Shown one piece after another: positions 1 to 10,774 of a stretch of DNA of 64,000 nucleotides. A model generated the notes under the pieces. It made no database searches. It was not told the DNA's origin and worked only from the letters and a program-made list of their open reading frames with translations. The DNA is taken from positions 1 to 64,000 of the forward strand of contig CBDBZN010000013.1 in NCBI GenBank assembly GCA_965213575.1, given 5' to 3'. This DNA comes from JAUHXS01 sp965213575 (GTDB taxonomy: Bacteria > Bacteroidota > Bacteroidia > Chitinophagales > JAUHXS01). Made by a program: the position numbers and the translations under genes. Numbering within the stretch: the first letter of the stretch is position 1; the number at the start of each line of letters is the position of its first letter.

Positions 1-873
1 TAATACATTTTGTGAGTTGGCATGACCAAGTGATAAGCTATTATAGGGGCTAGTATTTACTAAAGTATCACCACCTATAGTATCTGCATAATAAAAATCT
101 GTCCACTCAGGGCTATACCCTACTGCTACTTCTCTAGTGATCGTGTTGCTGCTATCATCTGTGACCGTCACTGTATAAATACCTGGTGATAAATTACTGA
201 TATCTTGGGTTGTCATTCCTCCCGGACTCCAGCTATAGGTGTAGTTGCCCTCTCCGCCGCTAACACTTAAATCTATTGCTCCATCACTATTACCTTCGGT
301 AACATTAGTTACATCAAAATTAAGCTCAAACTTATGAGTTTTAAAAGAGCAGTAAATTGTTTCAAAGGTAATGTTAGCGGTATAAATAGCTGCATCTACA
401 AAAAGCTCTGCTGTACTGTCCTCCGATGATTGATATAAAATAGTGTTATTCTTTTTATAATAAATCGTATCTGCCAGTCTTTCTATAAGTAAGGTATCTC
501 CTGTGGAATAAGTGGTTGTTGAACCTACACCTGAACCATTTTTTCCCATCCATAAGATGTTAGTACCATACATATAAAAACAGTGGTCAATATCGGTATA
601 GGAAGTTGCTGCATCAGGAGTGGTATTTAATCCAAATGTTCTTACTACATTCGTAGTATCTATAATAAAGCTGATATAACCATCTTCTCCTGAAAATAGT
701 TGATTTTTTGAGTGTGCTGAAGCATTCCAACTGGTATAAGTACCAGTTTTTGTCAGATAGCCACCTGTAGTATCTATGTTAGTAAGATGATGCCAAGTGA
801 TGGGATAAGTGTTTTGTGCCGAAACTTGAATACTAAAAGTTATTGCAATTATAAAAATCAGAGAAAATCTCAT
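1..873 (-). CDS. Exported SprB-repeat protein (3' end beyond window)
   Basis: The frame is open from the ATG at 871-873 to base 1 (291 codons), so the C-terminus is missing. It begins with a signal peptide (MRFSLIFIIAITFSIQVSAQ). A middle region rich in Thr, Tyr and Asp follows, which I do not recognise. At about residues 185-240 there is a SprB-type repeat with the characteristic GNYTYSWSPGG and LSPGIYTVTVTD stretches; such repeats occur in Bacteroidota gliding and surface adhesins. It is the third gene of a minus-strand run behind the RHS-like gene and the small ASH-like gene (9-base gap). A T9SS sorting domain would be expected in the missing part, but that is inference. The exported SprB-repeat assignment is fairly sure; the function is unknown. 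Confidence 0.75.
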   Translation of the reverse strand, partial: MRFSLIFIIAITFSIQVSAQNTYPITWHHLTNIDTTGGYLTKTGTYTSWNASAHSKNQLFSGEDGYISFIIDTTNVVRTFGLNTTPDAATSYTDIDHCFYMYGTNILWMGKNGSGVGSTTTYSTGDTLLIERLADTIYYKKNNTILYQSSEDSTAELFVDAAIYTANITFETIYCSFKTHKFELNFDVTNVTEGNSDGAIDLSVSGGEGNYTYSWSPGGMTTQDISNLSPGIYTVTVTDDSSNTITREVAVGYSPEWTDFYYADTIGGDTLVNTSPYNSLSLGHANSQNVL

Positions 874-882
874 AATATATAA

Positions 883-1278
883 TTAATTAGGTTGAGTAAT
901 TATTTTGCCTGTAATCAACATTTCACTTTCTGGTTCTAAACCATTATTGTAAATGACAATTTTTTCTTCAAAATCTCCTAGATTGTTTGCAGTAATTTTT
1001 ACCGTAAAAGTGCTTTCCTCTCCAGTAATTAAAGCTTGAGGTAATGTGTTACTATTTATAATTTCCAAATTAGCTGAAGGAGTTATAGCTGTAATTGCTA
1101 GTGTACTATCCCCAGTATTTTTATAATTAACTGTAATCAATAGATTATCGAGGTCTGGGGCAAAAACTTCTCCTATATAAACTATAGGATCTTCAATGGT
1201 TAATATACCTTGAGGAAATTCCTGTGCTTTCATTATGTAGCATAGCCCTATAACTAATAATAATAGTATTCGTTTCAT
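883..1278 (-). CDS. Small secreted ASH/DUF1573-like protein
   Basis: 131 residues from the ATG at 1276-1278, chosen because it gives a clean signal peptide (MKRILLLLVIGLCYIMKAQ); the longer frame upstream runs into the preceding gene. The mature part resembles one immunoglobulin-like ASH / DUF1573 / choice-of-anchor-D fold: alternating hydrophobic strands, a YKNTGDSTLAI core (the NxGxxxL pattern of this family) and a later FTVKI strand. Such domains are usually structural modules of exported proteins. It lies 10 bases after the RHS-like gene and 9 before the SprB-repeat gene, so the three are probably co-transcribed. No catalytic residues were seen. It could be an accessory or binding partner of its neighbours; that is inference only. 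Confidence 0.65.
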   Translation of the reverse strand: MKRILLLLVIGLCYIMKAQEFPQGILTIEDPIVYIGEVFAPDLDNLLITVNYKNTGDSTLAITAITPSANLEIINSNTLPQALITGEESTFTVKITANNLGDFEEKIVIYNNGLEPESEMLITGKIITQPN

Positions 1279-1288
1279 ATAATTGAGT

Positions 1289-4200
1289 TTATTTAATAGC
1301 TCTGGAATAGTTTCGTATTTGCTCGCTTGCAATTTTAAATCCTACATTAGGAATTTCTACCTCAGTTTTTATCTGATTTCCACTAGCATCAAATGTCGTT
1401 TTAGTGGCAAAGTTTTTATTATTTATACTGGCTAAAATTCTACCGGTTCGCTTATCGTAGACTTGAGCCGAAACATTAGCGTTAATTGGTTTGAACATAA
1501 AGTCATCAAAGTAAGAATTTGAGGTACTTCCTGTTTCATTTGTCAAAGATATTTCAACTCTATCATTAGTGGTCGGAGTAGTATATGTTTCTGGAATTTC
1601 AAATGCTATAGAAATTAAATACCAGTTTCCTGATTTAATTCTATCTTCTGAATTTTTAGTTTTTTTATAAGATCTGCTATATGATACACCTCCAACCTCG
1701 CCATTTACAGAAACTGCCAGAGCAGCACTATCATCACTATCTTTATGTATCCAAACACTTGCTTGATATAATCTACCAGTTTGTATACCTCGGTCAAATA
1801 AATCTCCGTTTATAGAGTCTTCAAGAACCTGGACCAAATATTTAGGTCCTATAGTATTTGTAGAAACTTTAGCAGCAAAATAACCGGTATGTGCATGTAC
1901 ATCAGATCGGAAATTGATTTCATTTAAGTGACCATCAAAATATAGATCATTTCCATACCTGATTGTATCCTCGAAACCTGTAAAGGTAAAACTATTGTAA
2001 TTTGTATTTGTACCACTTACAACGGGATATCGATTATTATAACCAAACTTTGTTGCAGCATAATCATTGTTAATACTTTTGCTTTCTAAAATATGAAGCT
2101 CATCATCATATAGACTAATTTCGCTACCATATTCCCAATTTTCATTATTTATAGAATCAGGATGATGACTAAATGGCACATAATATGTAGTATCATAGTT
2201 GCCATGTAAACCAAGAGCACCTTTCCAATGGTATTGTTTTTTGTCAATTAAAAAAGGTAGTGTATCTAATTGATGCTGAAAATAAGTTCCATCATAATTT
2301 ATTTTAAAATATTTATCTCCGTACGTGTTAATTTCATTGGATATGAATTCTCCTGGAGTAATAAAATGATTATACTGTGTCGATTTTTGTTCGGCTACTA
2401 AAAATGCTTGATTTGAATATGAATTATTCACACTTTTCAACCCTAAGTTATTATACTCCTCTAAAAAATACGCAGGTACTATTTCTGTTTCAACAACATT
2501 TCCATAGGGGTTTGTATTTCTGTCTTTTAAAGACAACCCTGTTAGCGTATCGTATTGTAATGTTTCACTTATATTGCTCATGCCAGCTTGATAAGTCGTT
2601 GATTTTATAAGTCGTGTTGGATAGGTTTCTTTAATACAAATCATTTCATATAAATAACCTCTATTTCCGCAAGAAGGACCGCAAAATTGCATATCACTCC
2701 TGTTATTGTGAAAAACTTCTTTTATAGCTCCAATAGAACTTTTATCATATTGATGCACTGTTTTAGTGAGCAAGTTTTCATTTATATCATATAACTCTCT
2801 CTCTCATTAAACCCCATCTTGATGAAAACTCATCAGTATATTTCACTATACTTTTTATAGGAACGTAATTTATTAACTTGCCATCACAGCTCCCTCCATC
2901 CATACCACACCCACAACAAATGTGTGTGAACACATTTCCACTTTCAATTATTGATGTATCAACCTCAAACCGACTAACTCCCTCATCAGAAGTAATAAAT
3001 GAATAAGTAGTTTTTCCATTTTTGCTTCCATCGTCCCCTATCTTCTTAATGGTACACTCAGAATATCCTAATCTAGGAGAAGGGCTATGCGGATCATTTT
3101 TATTTCCTACTAAATTCATTGGAACATTATCTTCAAAATATTCAGAATAATATGATTCAGGGTTTTCAAAACGATCTGCTTCAGCAGTAGCTACTCCTTC
3201 AGTATAATTATATTGTGTAGTATATGTGTGCCCCAGTTCATCTTCAGTAGTAATTTCTTTAACTTTTATATCTCCTCCATAGAATTTATCTCCGACAGGG
3301 TATTGTATTTTTATATAACCATTCCCTGTATATTTATAAAAATTTGAGTTATTCCCATTTAAGTCATTATATTCCCAATCATCAGGAATTTGCGTTGATA
3401 ATCCTACTATCTCATTAAATCCTGCAAATTCTCCCATATAATAGGTCGGTATCGGAGTACAATTACCTTCACTTACAAAATGAACATAATCGTAAATATC
3501 CACAAAAGGAATAAATGTTTCTAAATTAAGTCCATCATTAAAATAAGCATGAACAATTTTACTTTCAAGCTTTGAATGGTCTTCTAATTCTATCAGCCAT
3601 TTTGCACCATCTATAGTATCAATAATATTAGCACTCAAAATCGCATAAGTTCTAGTTACTCCTATATATACACTGTTCTCATCTTCTGCTAAAACTTGCT
3701 GATAATCATCTGAATCATACTTAATAGATACTGTGCCTCCCGCAGGGGTGGTTATAGATCTCAATGACCATGCATCTACATATTGGCTAGAGGTAGTAGT
3801 TCTATAACTTGAATAGTTTGTAGTGCTTGCATCGCTTTTATAAAAGCCCCAGTAATCTACAGCAACAGGATTATAATCTGGATTATCAGCAGAAGAATTA
3901 TGATTATAATCAAATTTTACACTCGGTGAAGTTTGTAGTCCTTCTAATCCATATAATTTAATTTCATTTAATGTAAGTTTACCACTTTGAGTATAATCAT
4001 TAGTATATGCACTATCCATTACATCGCTTTGACTCATTGTGTTAATGATATTAGGAACAGTAGTATTAACATTATTATGAAATTTTCTCGCTAAACTATA
4101 ATCAGTACTTAAAAACGCTGATTTTAATGATAGCTGATTTAAAGAATCACTGTTTACATCATACCAATGTGTATTAAATATTTTATTAAAGCCAGGAGTA

Positions 4201-5678
4201 TTAGAATAAGATATATCAAATGTATCGATAGAGGTAGTAATATTAGTCAGGTTGGGTAATTTATCTAAATCAGAGTTATTATATAACATAATCCTGTCTA
4301 GCTTTAACAATGGTACACCATCCCCATTTTCTAGTGTTCCATGCGCATCTTCGCGTATATCACGTATAAAAATTGCTGTATGAGTATTGGTGGTAATTTT
4401 ATTTAAATAATAAATTTCATTCTGGATATATGAGTAAACTCCTAATTTTCCACTTTCATAATCATTTGATGCTGCAGCTTTGTCATCTTGCGGATTGTGA
4501 TCTTCTTTGGCAACAAATGCATAATTCATCCCATAATTTGGAGTTCTTGTTTTGTGCTTACGTGTCCAAAGCTTATAATCAAAACTCACCCAATATCCCT
4601 TATCCTCAATATCAACAATATTATTATTGTTTACATCTTGATAATCAATTCCAGTAATAGCTACTAATTTCCAACTCGTAGCGAATTTGGGATCCTTATC
4701 TACAGTGAGTGAAGCTTGAGTATTATTTACTTGGTAATTATTTGTAAGCTTATGGGTGATAGTAGATCTAAGAGAAGTATAAACGGGCTGCATAAAGTGA
4801 TATACAGTTCCTGATTCATCGGTAACCCTAAATCCTCCTATACCATCTAAGTCATAGTCCCAACTATTTCTATTACCACTAATAGCCGGATCACCCGGAA
4901 AAGTAATAAAATTTTCCACAGAGTCATCATTGATTTCATGATTAGTAAAGTATTCTATATATTTTATACTTGACAATCTATTAGTAACTGAATCATAATA
5001 CCCACCAATATATTCATTATTATCAGTTGGTCTTTTAAAAGATAAACTAGAAAATTCCTCGTTAAAGTTTTTTGTTTCTATGTATCCATTTGCTTCTCCT
5101 ATAAATCTAAATTCCGGTCTTTGTGTAAAATATTTATATGTACTATCAGGTGCGGATAATCCTTCTCCATAAAAATTTTTATCCATAAGTGTTGCATATT
5201 CAAATAAATAAGGCTGCATGCTACCCGATATGCCTAGTGAATTTACTCGGTAAAAATCATAAGCAGGGTGTACAAATTCCAAGCTATCTAATCTAAAGCT
5301 CGATCTGTATATATCATTTGTTTGCTCTTGTGCATCCTTAAAATGTATTACTCCATAATGATCATAGTGAGGTTGATAATTGCCTTGCTCGTCATCCGTT
5401 GTAATTCTTTTCCAATCATCTGGAATATTATTAATTACCCTGCTAATTTCGCCTCCCCCCGAGTAGCCCCATCCTAATCCTATACTGGATGCTTGTTGCT
5501 CCATCATAATTCCTGCGTTATATGATAAACTAATAGGAATACTTGGCCCTTTAGAACTTGGCACTTCAAATAATGGAATATTATATGTTAAATCTCCAGT
5601 AAATGGATTTACAGTCTGAGCATGTACACCTATACACAAACAGAGAAAACTTGTAACGATCAATATAATTTTTCTCAT
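1289..5678 (-). CDS. RHS/SpvB-like secreted surface protein, interrupted by one frameshift
   Basis: The gene reads as 963 codons (5678-2787), then a second frame to 1289. Joining them gives about 1,462 residues. The signal peptide is MRKIILIVTSFLCLCIGVHAQ. The N-terminus carries the hallmark of Bacteroidota RHS-related proteins: NPFTGDLTYNIPL, then ISLSYNAGIMM, then SSIGLGWGYSGGG. No RHS core repeat or toxin tip is visible. The break is at 2795-2805, in a GAGAGAGAGAG tract. Removing one base, or adding one GA unit, fuses the frames smoothly into MRE..LYDINENLLTKTVH. The second frame has only a TTG candidate start and no signal peptide, so it is not an independent gene. The C-terminal part contains a jelly-roll-like carbohydrate-binding region (about 1,270-1,400). 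It is the first gene of a minus-strand run. Family assignment is moderate; function unknown. Confidence 0.7.
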
Positions 5679-5975
5679 TTATAAATTTTTTAATTATTAT
5701 ATATGTAAAATAACTTTAATGGAATTTTGTTCAAAAGAAATTTTAACCATTTTACTTTTAAGAGAGCGCAATACTAATGCTAATATTACTACTATGCAAA
5801 TTATTAACTTATTAAATTACAAACATGGTTTATCTATTGTATATATATGTATATAAGGTTCTGATAAACTGCGTATTAGCTTAAAAAATTTATATAATTT
5901 TTAAGCTTAGTTATGTTATATTATACCTCTAAATTCTAACTTCCTATATTTACGCTCAAACTGCTACAATTACCT
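5679..5975. other. Divergent AT-rich intergenic region with inverted repeat
   Basis: This 297-base spacer separates the leftward RHS-like operon from the rightward glycosyltransferase operon and must hold both promoters. A near-perfect inverted repeat lies at about 5878-5908 (AGCTTAAAAAATT / AATTTTTAAGCT, one base of asymmetry, AT-rich loop). A TATATTTA element at about 5945-5952 could be the minus-7 region of the rightward operon, but no well-spaced TTG was found. No gene is seen here. Confidence 0.4.
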
Positions 5976-7173
5976 GTGAAAATCCTCCAACTTTGCAAGA
6001 AACCCCCTTATCCGCCTAAAGACGGTGAATCTATTGCAATTTGGAACCTTACTGCTGAAATAGCCAAACAAGGACATGAGATAACGGTTGTTGCAATGAG
6101 TACAGTTAAACATCCTTTTGATAAGAATGACTTTTCACAAACATTATATCCTAATATTAGTTTGCATGTGGTAGAGGTTAATACTAATATCAGGATATTG
6201 GATGCATTAGCTAACTTATTTAGCAGCAAATCTTATAATATCGAGCGTTTCATTAGTAAGGAATATAAAGAAAAACTTAAAAAAATCCTTAAAACTGAAA
6301 AATACGATGTCATACAATTAGAAGGATTGTATTTATGTCCATTACATTGAGGTATTAAAAGCAAATAGTAACGCTTTAATAAGCTTGCGAGCACATAATA
6401 TTGAATTTGAAATCTGGCAAAGGTTAGCTTATAATCACCGCAATCCCATGTTGAAATGGTATTTAAGTTTGTTAGCGAAACGGTTAAAAAAATTTGAAAT
6501 TCAAGAACTGGGTAATATGGATGTATTGATTCCCATTACAAAACGCGATAAAGCTGTTTTTGTCAACTTAGGATTCAGCAAACGATCTTGTGTAATAGAA
6601 GCCGGAGTGGATAAAGTGGAAGAGTATTCTTCCATACCAACTAATAAAAATTGTTTTTTTCTTGGCGCTTTAGATTGGATGCCTAACAAAGAAGGTATCA
6701 TGTGGTTTTTAAATAAAGTATGGTCAAAAGTAAGGGCTCAGTTACCGGATGCTACGATAGATATAGCAGGTAGAAATTTTCCTCTTACAATGAAAAAAAT
6801 ATCCGGAAACGGAGTGAAAATAATAGGAGAAGTGCCCGACGCAAAGATTTTTATGCAAGACAAAGCCATCATGATTGTTCCTTTATTATCCGGAAGTGGC
6901 ATGCGTATTAAGATCATCGAAGCTATGGCAATGGGTAAAACAGTTATATCAACAGCTATTGGAGCAGAAGGAATTTCTTATACAAGTGGAAAAGATATTT
7001 TGATTGCCGATAATGCAACGGAATTTGCTAACGCTTTAATAAGATGTATGAAAGATCAAGGTTTAGTTGAACAGCTAGGGGAGAATGCTATCCATACTAT
7101 TAACCATAATTACCTTAACCATACTTTAGTGAAAAAATTATTATCTTTTTATCAAAATGAATTGCAAAACTAA
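5976..7173 (+). CDS. Glycosyltransferase, family 4-like (one frameshift)
   Basis: Two abutting frames (5976-6350 and about 6345-7173) join into a 398-residue GT-B glycosyltransferase if one T of the TT at 6342-6343 is removed, giving EGLYLCPYIEVLKANSNALI across the junction. The GTG start gives MKILQLCKKPPYPPKDGESI, the usual beginning of Bacteroidota polysaccharide glycosyltransferases, with a nucleotide-binding loop and TAEIAKQGHEITVV. The C-terminal half has the GT1/GT4 signature: FLGALDWMPNKEG, IDIAGRNF, and VPLLSGSGMRIKIIEAMAMG with the donor-binding Glu. It probably transfers a sugar to a lipid- or polysaccharide-bound acceptor at the inner membrane. The next gene starts at the base after its stop, implying translational coupling. 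Donor and acceptor are unknown. Confidence 0.85.
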
Positions 7174-8365
7174 GTGATCGTTATTATAATCTTCTGGCTA
7201 TGCATGGCTTTAGTGGGATATACCTATTTTCTATATCCGTTTAGCATGTATTTAGTCTCGTTTAATAAAAAAGATAATACTGTATTATTTTTAAAAGAGG
7301 AGTTGCCAAATATTGCTGTAGTTATGGCAGTATATAATGAAGAAGCAGTTATAGAGAAAAAATTAAAAAAGCATTTTTGCTTCAGATTATTCATCAGAAA
7401 AAATTGTTTGCTATATCGGTTCCGATGCATCAAGTGATGATACTGATAAAATCATTCAAAAATATCAGCAACAGCATACTAATCTTCATTTTGTAATATT
7501 CCCTAATAGGTCGGGTAAAACAGCGATTGTGAATGAATTAATGCAAAAAGTAAAAGCTGAATTTGTTATCCTTACAGATGCAAATGTCTTTTTCGAAAAA
7601 GATATGCTTTATCAATTAGTAAAGCATTTTAAGAATGAAAAAATAGGTGTTGTAGGAGCTAACATTATTAATATTGGATTAAAAGAAGATGGTATTTCAA
7701 AACAGGAAAGCACCTACGTGCAACAGGAAACTAAATTAAAATATCATGAAGGAAAAACTTTTGGATTGATGATGGGGGCCTTCGGTGCCTGTTATGCTTT
7801 ACGAAAAAAATGGTTTAAACCTGTTAAGCATAATTTTTTAATGGAAGACTTTTTTATTACTATGAATGTGTTACTACAAAAAGGCAAAGCTATAATAGCA
7901 TTAGATGCGAAAGCATATGAAGATGTTTCTAATGAGACGAGTGAAGAGTTTAGGCGAAAAAAAAGGATTTCTACCGGTAATTATCAAAACTTTTTCTATT
8001 TCTTTGGTAAAATTTTTCAATCCGACATTAAATTACTCTTCGTATTCATCTCTCACAAGCTTCTTCGATGGGTCACCCCGTTTTTGTTAATTATTGTTTA
8101 CCTCGCTAATCTGGTTTTGATTTACGATTTTAGATGTACGATTTACGATTTTAGAGTCTTATATTCTTTATTGTTTATAGTGCAGAATTGCTTGATTTCT
8201 CTGATATTTGTGGACCTGTTATTAAAGCGTGTAGGAGTACATTTTTATCCGATTCGCTTAGTGAATCATTTTTACATGATGAATGTTGCTTTGATGATGG
8301 GATTTTTTAAATATTTAAAAGGTGTTAAGACCAGTGCTTGGACACCTATAAAAAGAGATCAATAA
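7174..8365 (+). CDS. Glycosyltransferase family 2 with C-terminal membrane segments (one frameshift)
   Basis: It starts at a GTG directly after the preceding stop. The frames 7174-7437 and about 7371-8365 join into 396 residues if one A of the six at 7365-7370 is removed, restoring FASDYSSEKIVCYIGSDASS, the nucleotide-sugar-binding part of a GT-A fold. An N-terminal membrane segment comes first, then VVMAVYNEE, ILTDANVFF (the DxD-like position) and a later MEDFF. Helices near the C-terminus suggest a processive or membrane-bound inverting GT2 enzyme. The RRKKRISTGNYQNF stretch stands where processive enzymes carry the QxxRW-type motif. A 15-base direct repeat lies within the coding region at 8120-8155. 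The stop overlaps the ribBA start by one base (TAATG). The likely role is exopolysaccharide or cell-surface glycan synthesis; the substrate is unknown. Confidence 0.85.
8120..8155 (+). repeat. Intragenic 15-bp direct repeat with 21-bp period
   Basis: ATTTACGATTTTAGA occurs at 8120-8134 and 8141-8155, separated by TGTACG. Within each copy the ACGATTT / GATTTTA register resembles a heptamer. It is in frame in the membrane-spanning part of the GT2 gene and encodes the doubled peptide IYDFRCTIYDFR, which breaks an otherwise hydrophobic helix. Confidence 0.8.
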
Positions 8366-9582
8366 TGAGTAAAAAATATCAATTAGATAGTATTGAAAGT
8401 GCCATAGAAGACATTAAAAAAGGCAAGCTTATCATTGTAGTTGATGATGAAGACCGCGAGAATGAAGGTGATTTTATAACTGCTGCGCAAAATGTAACAC
8501 CGGAGATCATCAATTTCATGACTACTTATGGCCGAGGCCTGGTTTGCGCTCCTTTAATCGAAGACAGATGTGTAGAGTTAGGGTTAGAATTAATGGTGTC
8601 AGACAATACGGCACTTCACGAAACACCTTTTACTATATCTGTTGATCTGATTGGAGAAGGTTGTACTACCGGTATTTCTGCCTCAGATAGGGCTAAAGCT
8701 GTTCAAGCACTAGTTGATCCGAATACTAAAAAAACTGATTTTGCTAAGCCGGGACATATTTTTCCTCTAAAAGCTAAGCGTGGTGGTGTTTTAAGAAGAG
8801 CGGGGCATACAGAAGCTGCAATAGACCTTGCTAAATTAGCCGGTTTTGAGCCTGCAGGTGTACTAATTGAGATTATGAATGAAGACGGGTCTATGGCAAG
8901 GCTTCCAGATTTGGTAAATATTGCCCGTAAATTTGATTTAAAGCTAATTTCTATAAAAGACTTAATTGCATATCGTTTAGAAAATGAAACGCTCATCCAT
9001 CGTGAGGTAGAAGTGAATATGCCTACTAAATGGGGCGCCTTCAAATTAATAGCCTATAAGCAAATTAGCACAGGTGAAGACCATATGGCATTGATAAAAG
9101 GTGAATGGAAAAAAGATGAGCCTGTATTGGTGAGAGTACATTCTTCTTGTTTAACCGGTGATATTTTAGGCTCTTTAAGATGTGATTGCGGCAATCAGCT
9201 GCACGATGCCATGACGATGGTAGAGAAAGAAGGAAAAGGCGTGGTGTTGTATATGAACCAAGAGGGTAGAGGTATCGGTTTATTAAATAAATTAAAAGCA
9301 TATAAACTTCAAGAAGAAGGTAAAGATACGGTAGATGCTAATTTGGAACTGGGGTTTAAAACAGACCAACGGGATTATGGTGTGGGAGCACAAATATTAA
9401 AAGACCTCAACGTTCATAAAATCAGGCTGATTACAAATAATCCTAAGAAAAGAGTGGGGTTAAAAGGATACGGACTGGAAATAGTGGAAAATGTATCTAT
9501 TGAAATACAACCTAATCCTCACAATGAAGAATATCTCAAAACTAAACGAGATAAGATGGGACATGAGATTTTAAGGGATTAA
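8365..9582 (+). CDS. ribBA: Bifunctional riboflavin synthesis protein RibBA
   Basis: 405 residues from the ATG at 8365-8367. This start overlaps the upstream stop by one base and is preferred to a TTG nine codons earlier. The N-terminal half is 3,4-dihydroxy-2-butanone-4-phosphate synthase (from ribulose 5-phosphate), with the acidic loop DDEDRENEGD at about residues 27-36 and YGRGLVCAPL. The C-terminal half is GTP cyclohydrolase II, the first committed step from GTP. It has the zinc ligands in SSCLTGDILGSLRCDCGNQL (about 261-280), the NQEGRGIGLLNKLKAY loop, and ITNNPKKRVGLKGYG. Both halves are complete. It feeds two branches of cytoplasmic riboflavin/FMN/FAD synthesis. It sits at the end of a glycosyltransferase operon, apparently by position rather than pathway. 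No FMN riboswitch was noticed upstream. Confidence 0.97.
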   Translation: MSKKYQLDSIESAIEDIKKGKLIIVVDDEDRENEGDFITAAQNVTPEIINFMTTYGRGLVCAPLIEDRCVELGLELMVSDNTALHETPFTISVDLIGEGCTTGISASDRAKAVQALVDPNTKKTDFAKPGHIFPLKAKRGGVLRRAGHTEAAIDLAKLAGFEPAGVLIEIMNEDGSMARLPDLVNIARKFDLKLISIKDLIAYRLENETLIHREVEVNMPTKWGAFKLIAYKQISTGEDHMALIKGEWKKDEPVLVRVHSSCLTGDILGSLRCDCGNQLHDAMTMVEKEGKGVVLYMNQEGRGIGLLNKLKAYKLQEEGKDTVDANLELGFKTDQRDYGVGAQILKDLNVHKIRLITNNPKKRVGLKGYGLEIVENVSIEIQPNPHNEEYLKTKRDKMGHEILRD

Positions 9583-9652
9583 ATTTCTAGCATTTATTTA
9601 TTCCTTCTTTTTTAGATATTTAATCAATAAATTTTAATCTTAACTTCACATC

Positions 9653-10774
9653 ATGTCGGTTATTATAAAAGAAGTTCACAACAAAGCAGACCGCAAACAG
9701 TTTGTACAAGTACAATTTGATATTTATAAAAATAATAAATATTGGGTTCCCCCTATTAAAGCTGATGAAGTAAAAGCACTGTCTCCGGAGACTAATCCGG
9801 CATTTAACTTTTGTAAAGCAAAATTTTGGTTAGCCTATAAAAATGGTAAATGTGTTGGTAGGATAGGAGCGATCATTAATGAAAAATACATTGAAAAGAC
9901 CGGTGAACAATACGGACGGTTTAGCCGTTTAGAATTTATTGATGATCATGAAGTGGTTAAAGCACTGATCGATATTGCAGAATCATGGGTAAAAGATCAC
10001 GGCATGAAAGGGATTCGTGGGCCTTTAGGTTTTACTAACCTGGATCATCAAGCATTGTTGGTAGAAGGATTTGATCAATTGCCTTCGATTGCCTCAGAAT
10101 ATCATCACGCTTATTATAAAGCGCATTTAGAAAAGCTGGGTTATGAAAAAGCAATTGATTGGATAGAATTTAGATTAACGTTAGACGAAGAAATTCCTGC
10201 TAAAGCAGTTCGTTTAAATGACATTATTCAACAACGAAACGGTTTATCTGTCGTTCATTTTACTAAAAATTCGGAACTGGCTCCTTATGGAGAAAAGATA
10301 TTTGCAGTATTAAATGATGCATTTGCAGAGTTATTTAGTGTGATTCGGTTTGATGAAAAGATGATCGAATACTATAAAAATCGATATTTCAAATTGCTCA
10401 ATCCAAAGTTTGTTAAAGTGGTAGAAGATAAAGATAAAAATGTAGTAGCTTTTATTGTAGGGCTTCCGTCGCTTTCTAAAGCAATGCAAAAAGCCAATGG
10501 CAAATTATTTCCTTTCGGATTTTGGCATCTTATGCAGGCTTTAAAAAAACCTAAAGAAGTGGATTTACTTTTGTCCGGTATTGTGCCTCACTTACAAGGT
10601 TCCGGAGTGGCAGCAATACTCATCACTGAACTTCAAAAAGTAATGATTGAGCATGGAGTGAAATATGTCGAAACGACCGGTATTTTTGAAACCAACCAAA
10701 AAGCTATTCAAAACTGGAAAAACTACAACCATATCCAACACAAACGGAAACGTTGTTTTAAGAAAGATTTTTAA
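9653..10774 (+). CDS. GNAT-like acetyltransferase family protein
   Basis: 373 residues starting at the ATG at 9653. The order of elements fits a protein family widespread in Bacteroidota and related to GNAT N-acyltransferases: an N-terminal KNNKYWVPPI region, WLAYKNGKCVGRIGAIIN (a typical GNAT beta-4 strand) near residue 65-80, GIRGPLGFTNLDHQALLVEG near 120-140, and a second acceptor-like half ending in LLLSGIVPHLQGSGVAAILI and a motif resembling TNQKAIQNWKNY. No substrate can be read from the sequence. It follows ribBA by 70 bases and converges with the globin gene, whose stop overlaps its own by four bases. The protein appears intact. Family membership is reasonably sure; the reaction is unknown. 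Confidence 0.7.
   Translation: MSVIIKEVHNKADRKQFVQVQFDIYKNNKYWVPPIKADEVKALSPETNPAFNFCKAKFWLAYKNGKCVGRIGAIINEKYIEKTGEQYGRFSRLEFIDDHEVVKALIDIAESWVKDHGMKGIRGPLGFTNLDHQALLVEGFDQLPSIASEYHHAYYKAHLEKLGYEKAIDWIEFRLTLDEEIPAKAVRLNDIIQQRNGLSVVHFTKNSELAPYGEKIFAVLNDAFAELFSVIRFDEKMIEYYKNRYFKLLNPKFVKVVEDKDKNVVAFIVGLPSLSKAMQKANGKLFPFGFWHLMQALKKPKEVDLLLSGIVPHLQGSGVAAILITELQKVMIEHGVKYVETTGIFETNQKAIQNWKNYNHIQHKRKRCFKKDF

Noticed and set aside
2377..2610. Plus-strand frame opposite the RHS-like gene
   Set aside because: It lies antisense within a well-supported gene, has no family resemblance and no ribosome-binding context; similar shadows throughout were left out.
5878..5908. AT-rich inverted repeat as a terminator
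   Set aside because: It lies between divergent genes where no transcript should end, and is easily formed by chance in such AT-rich DNA.
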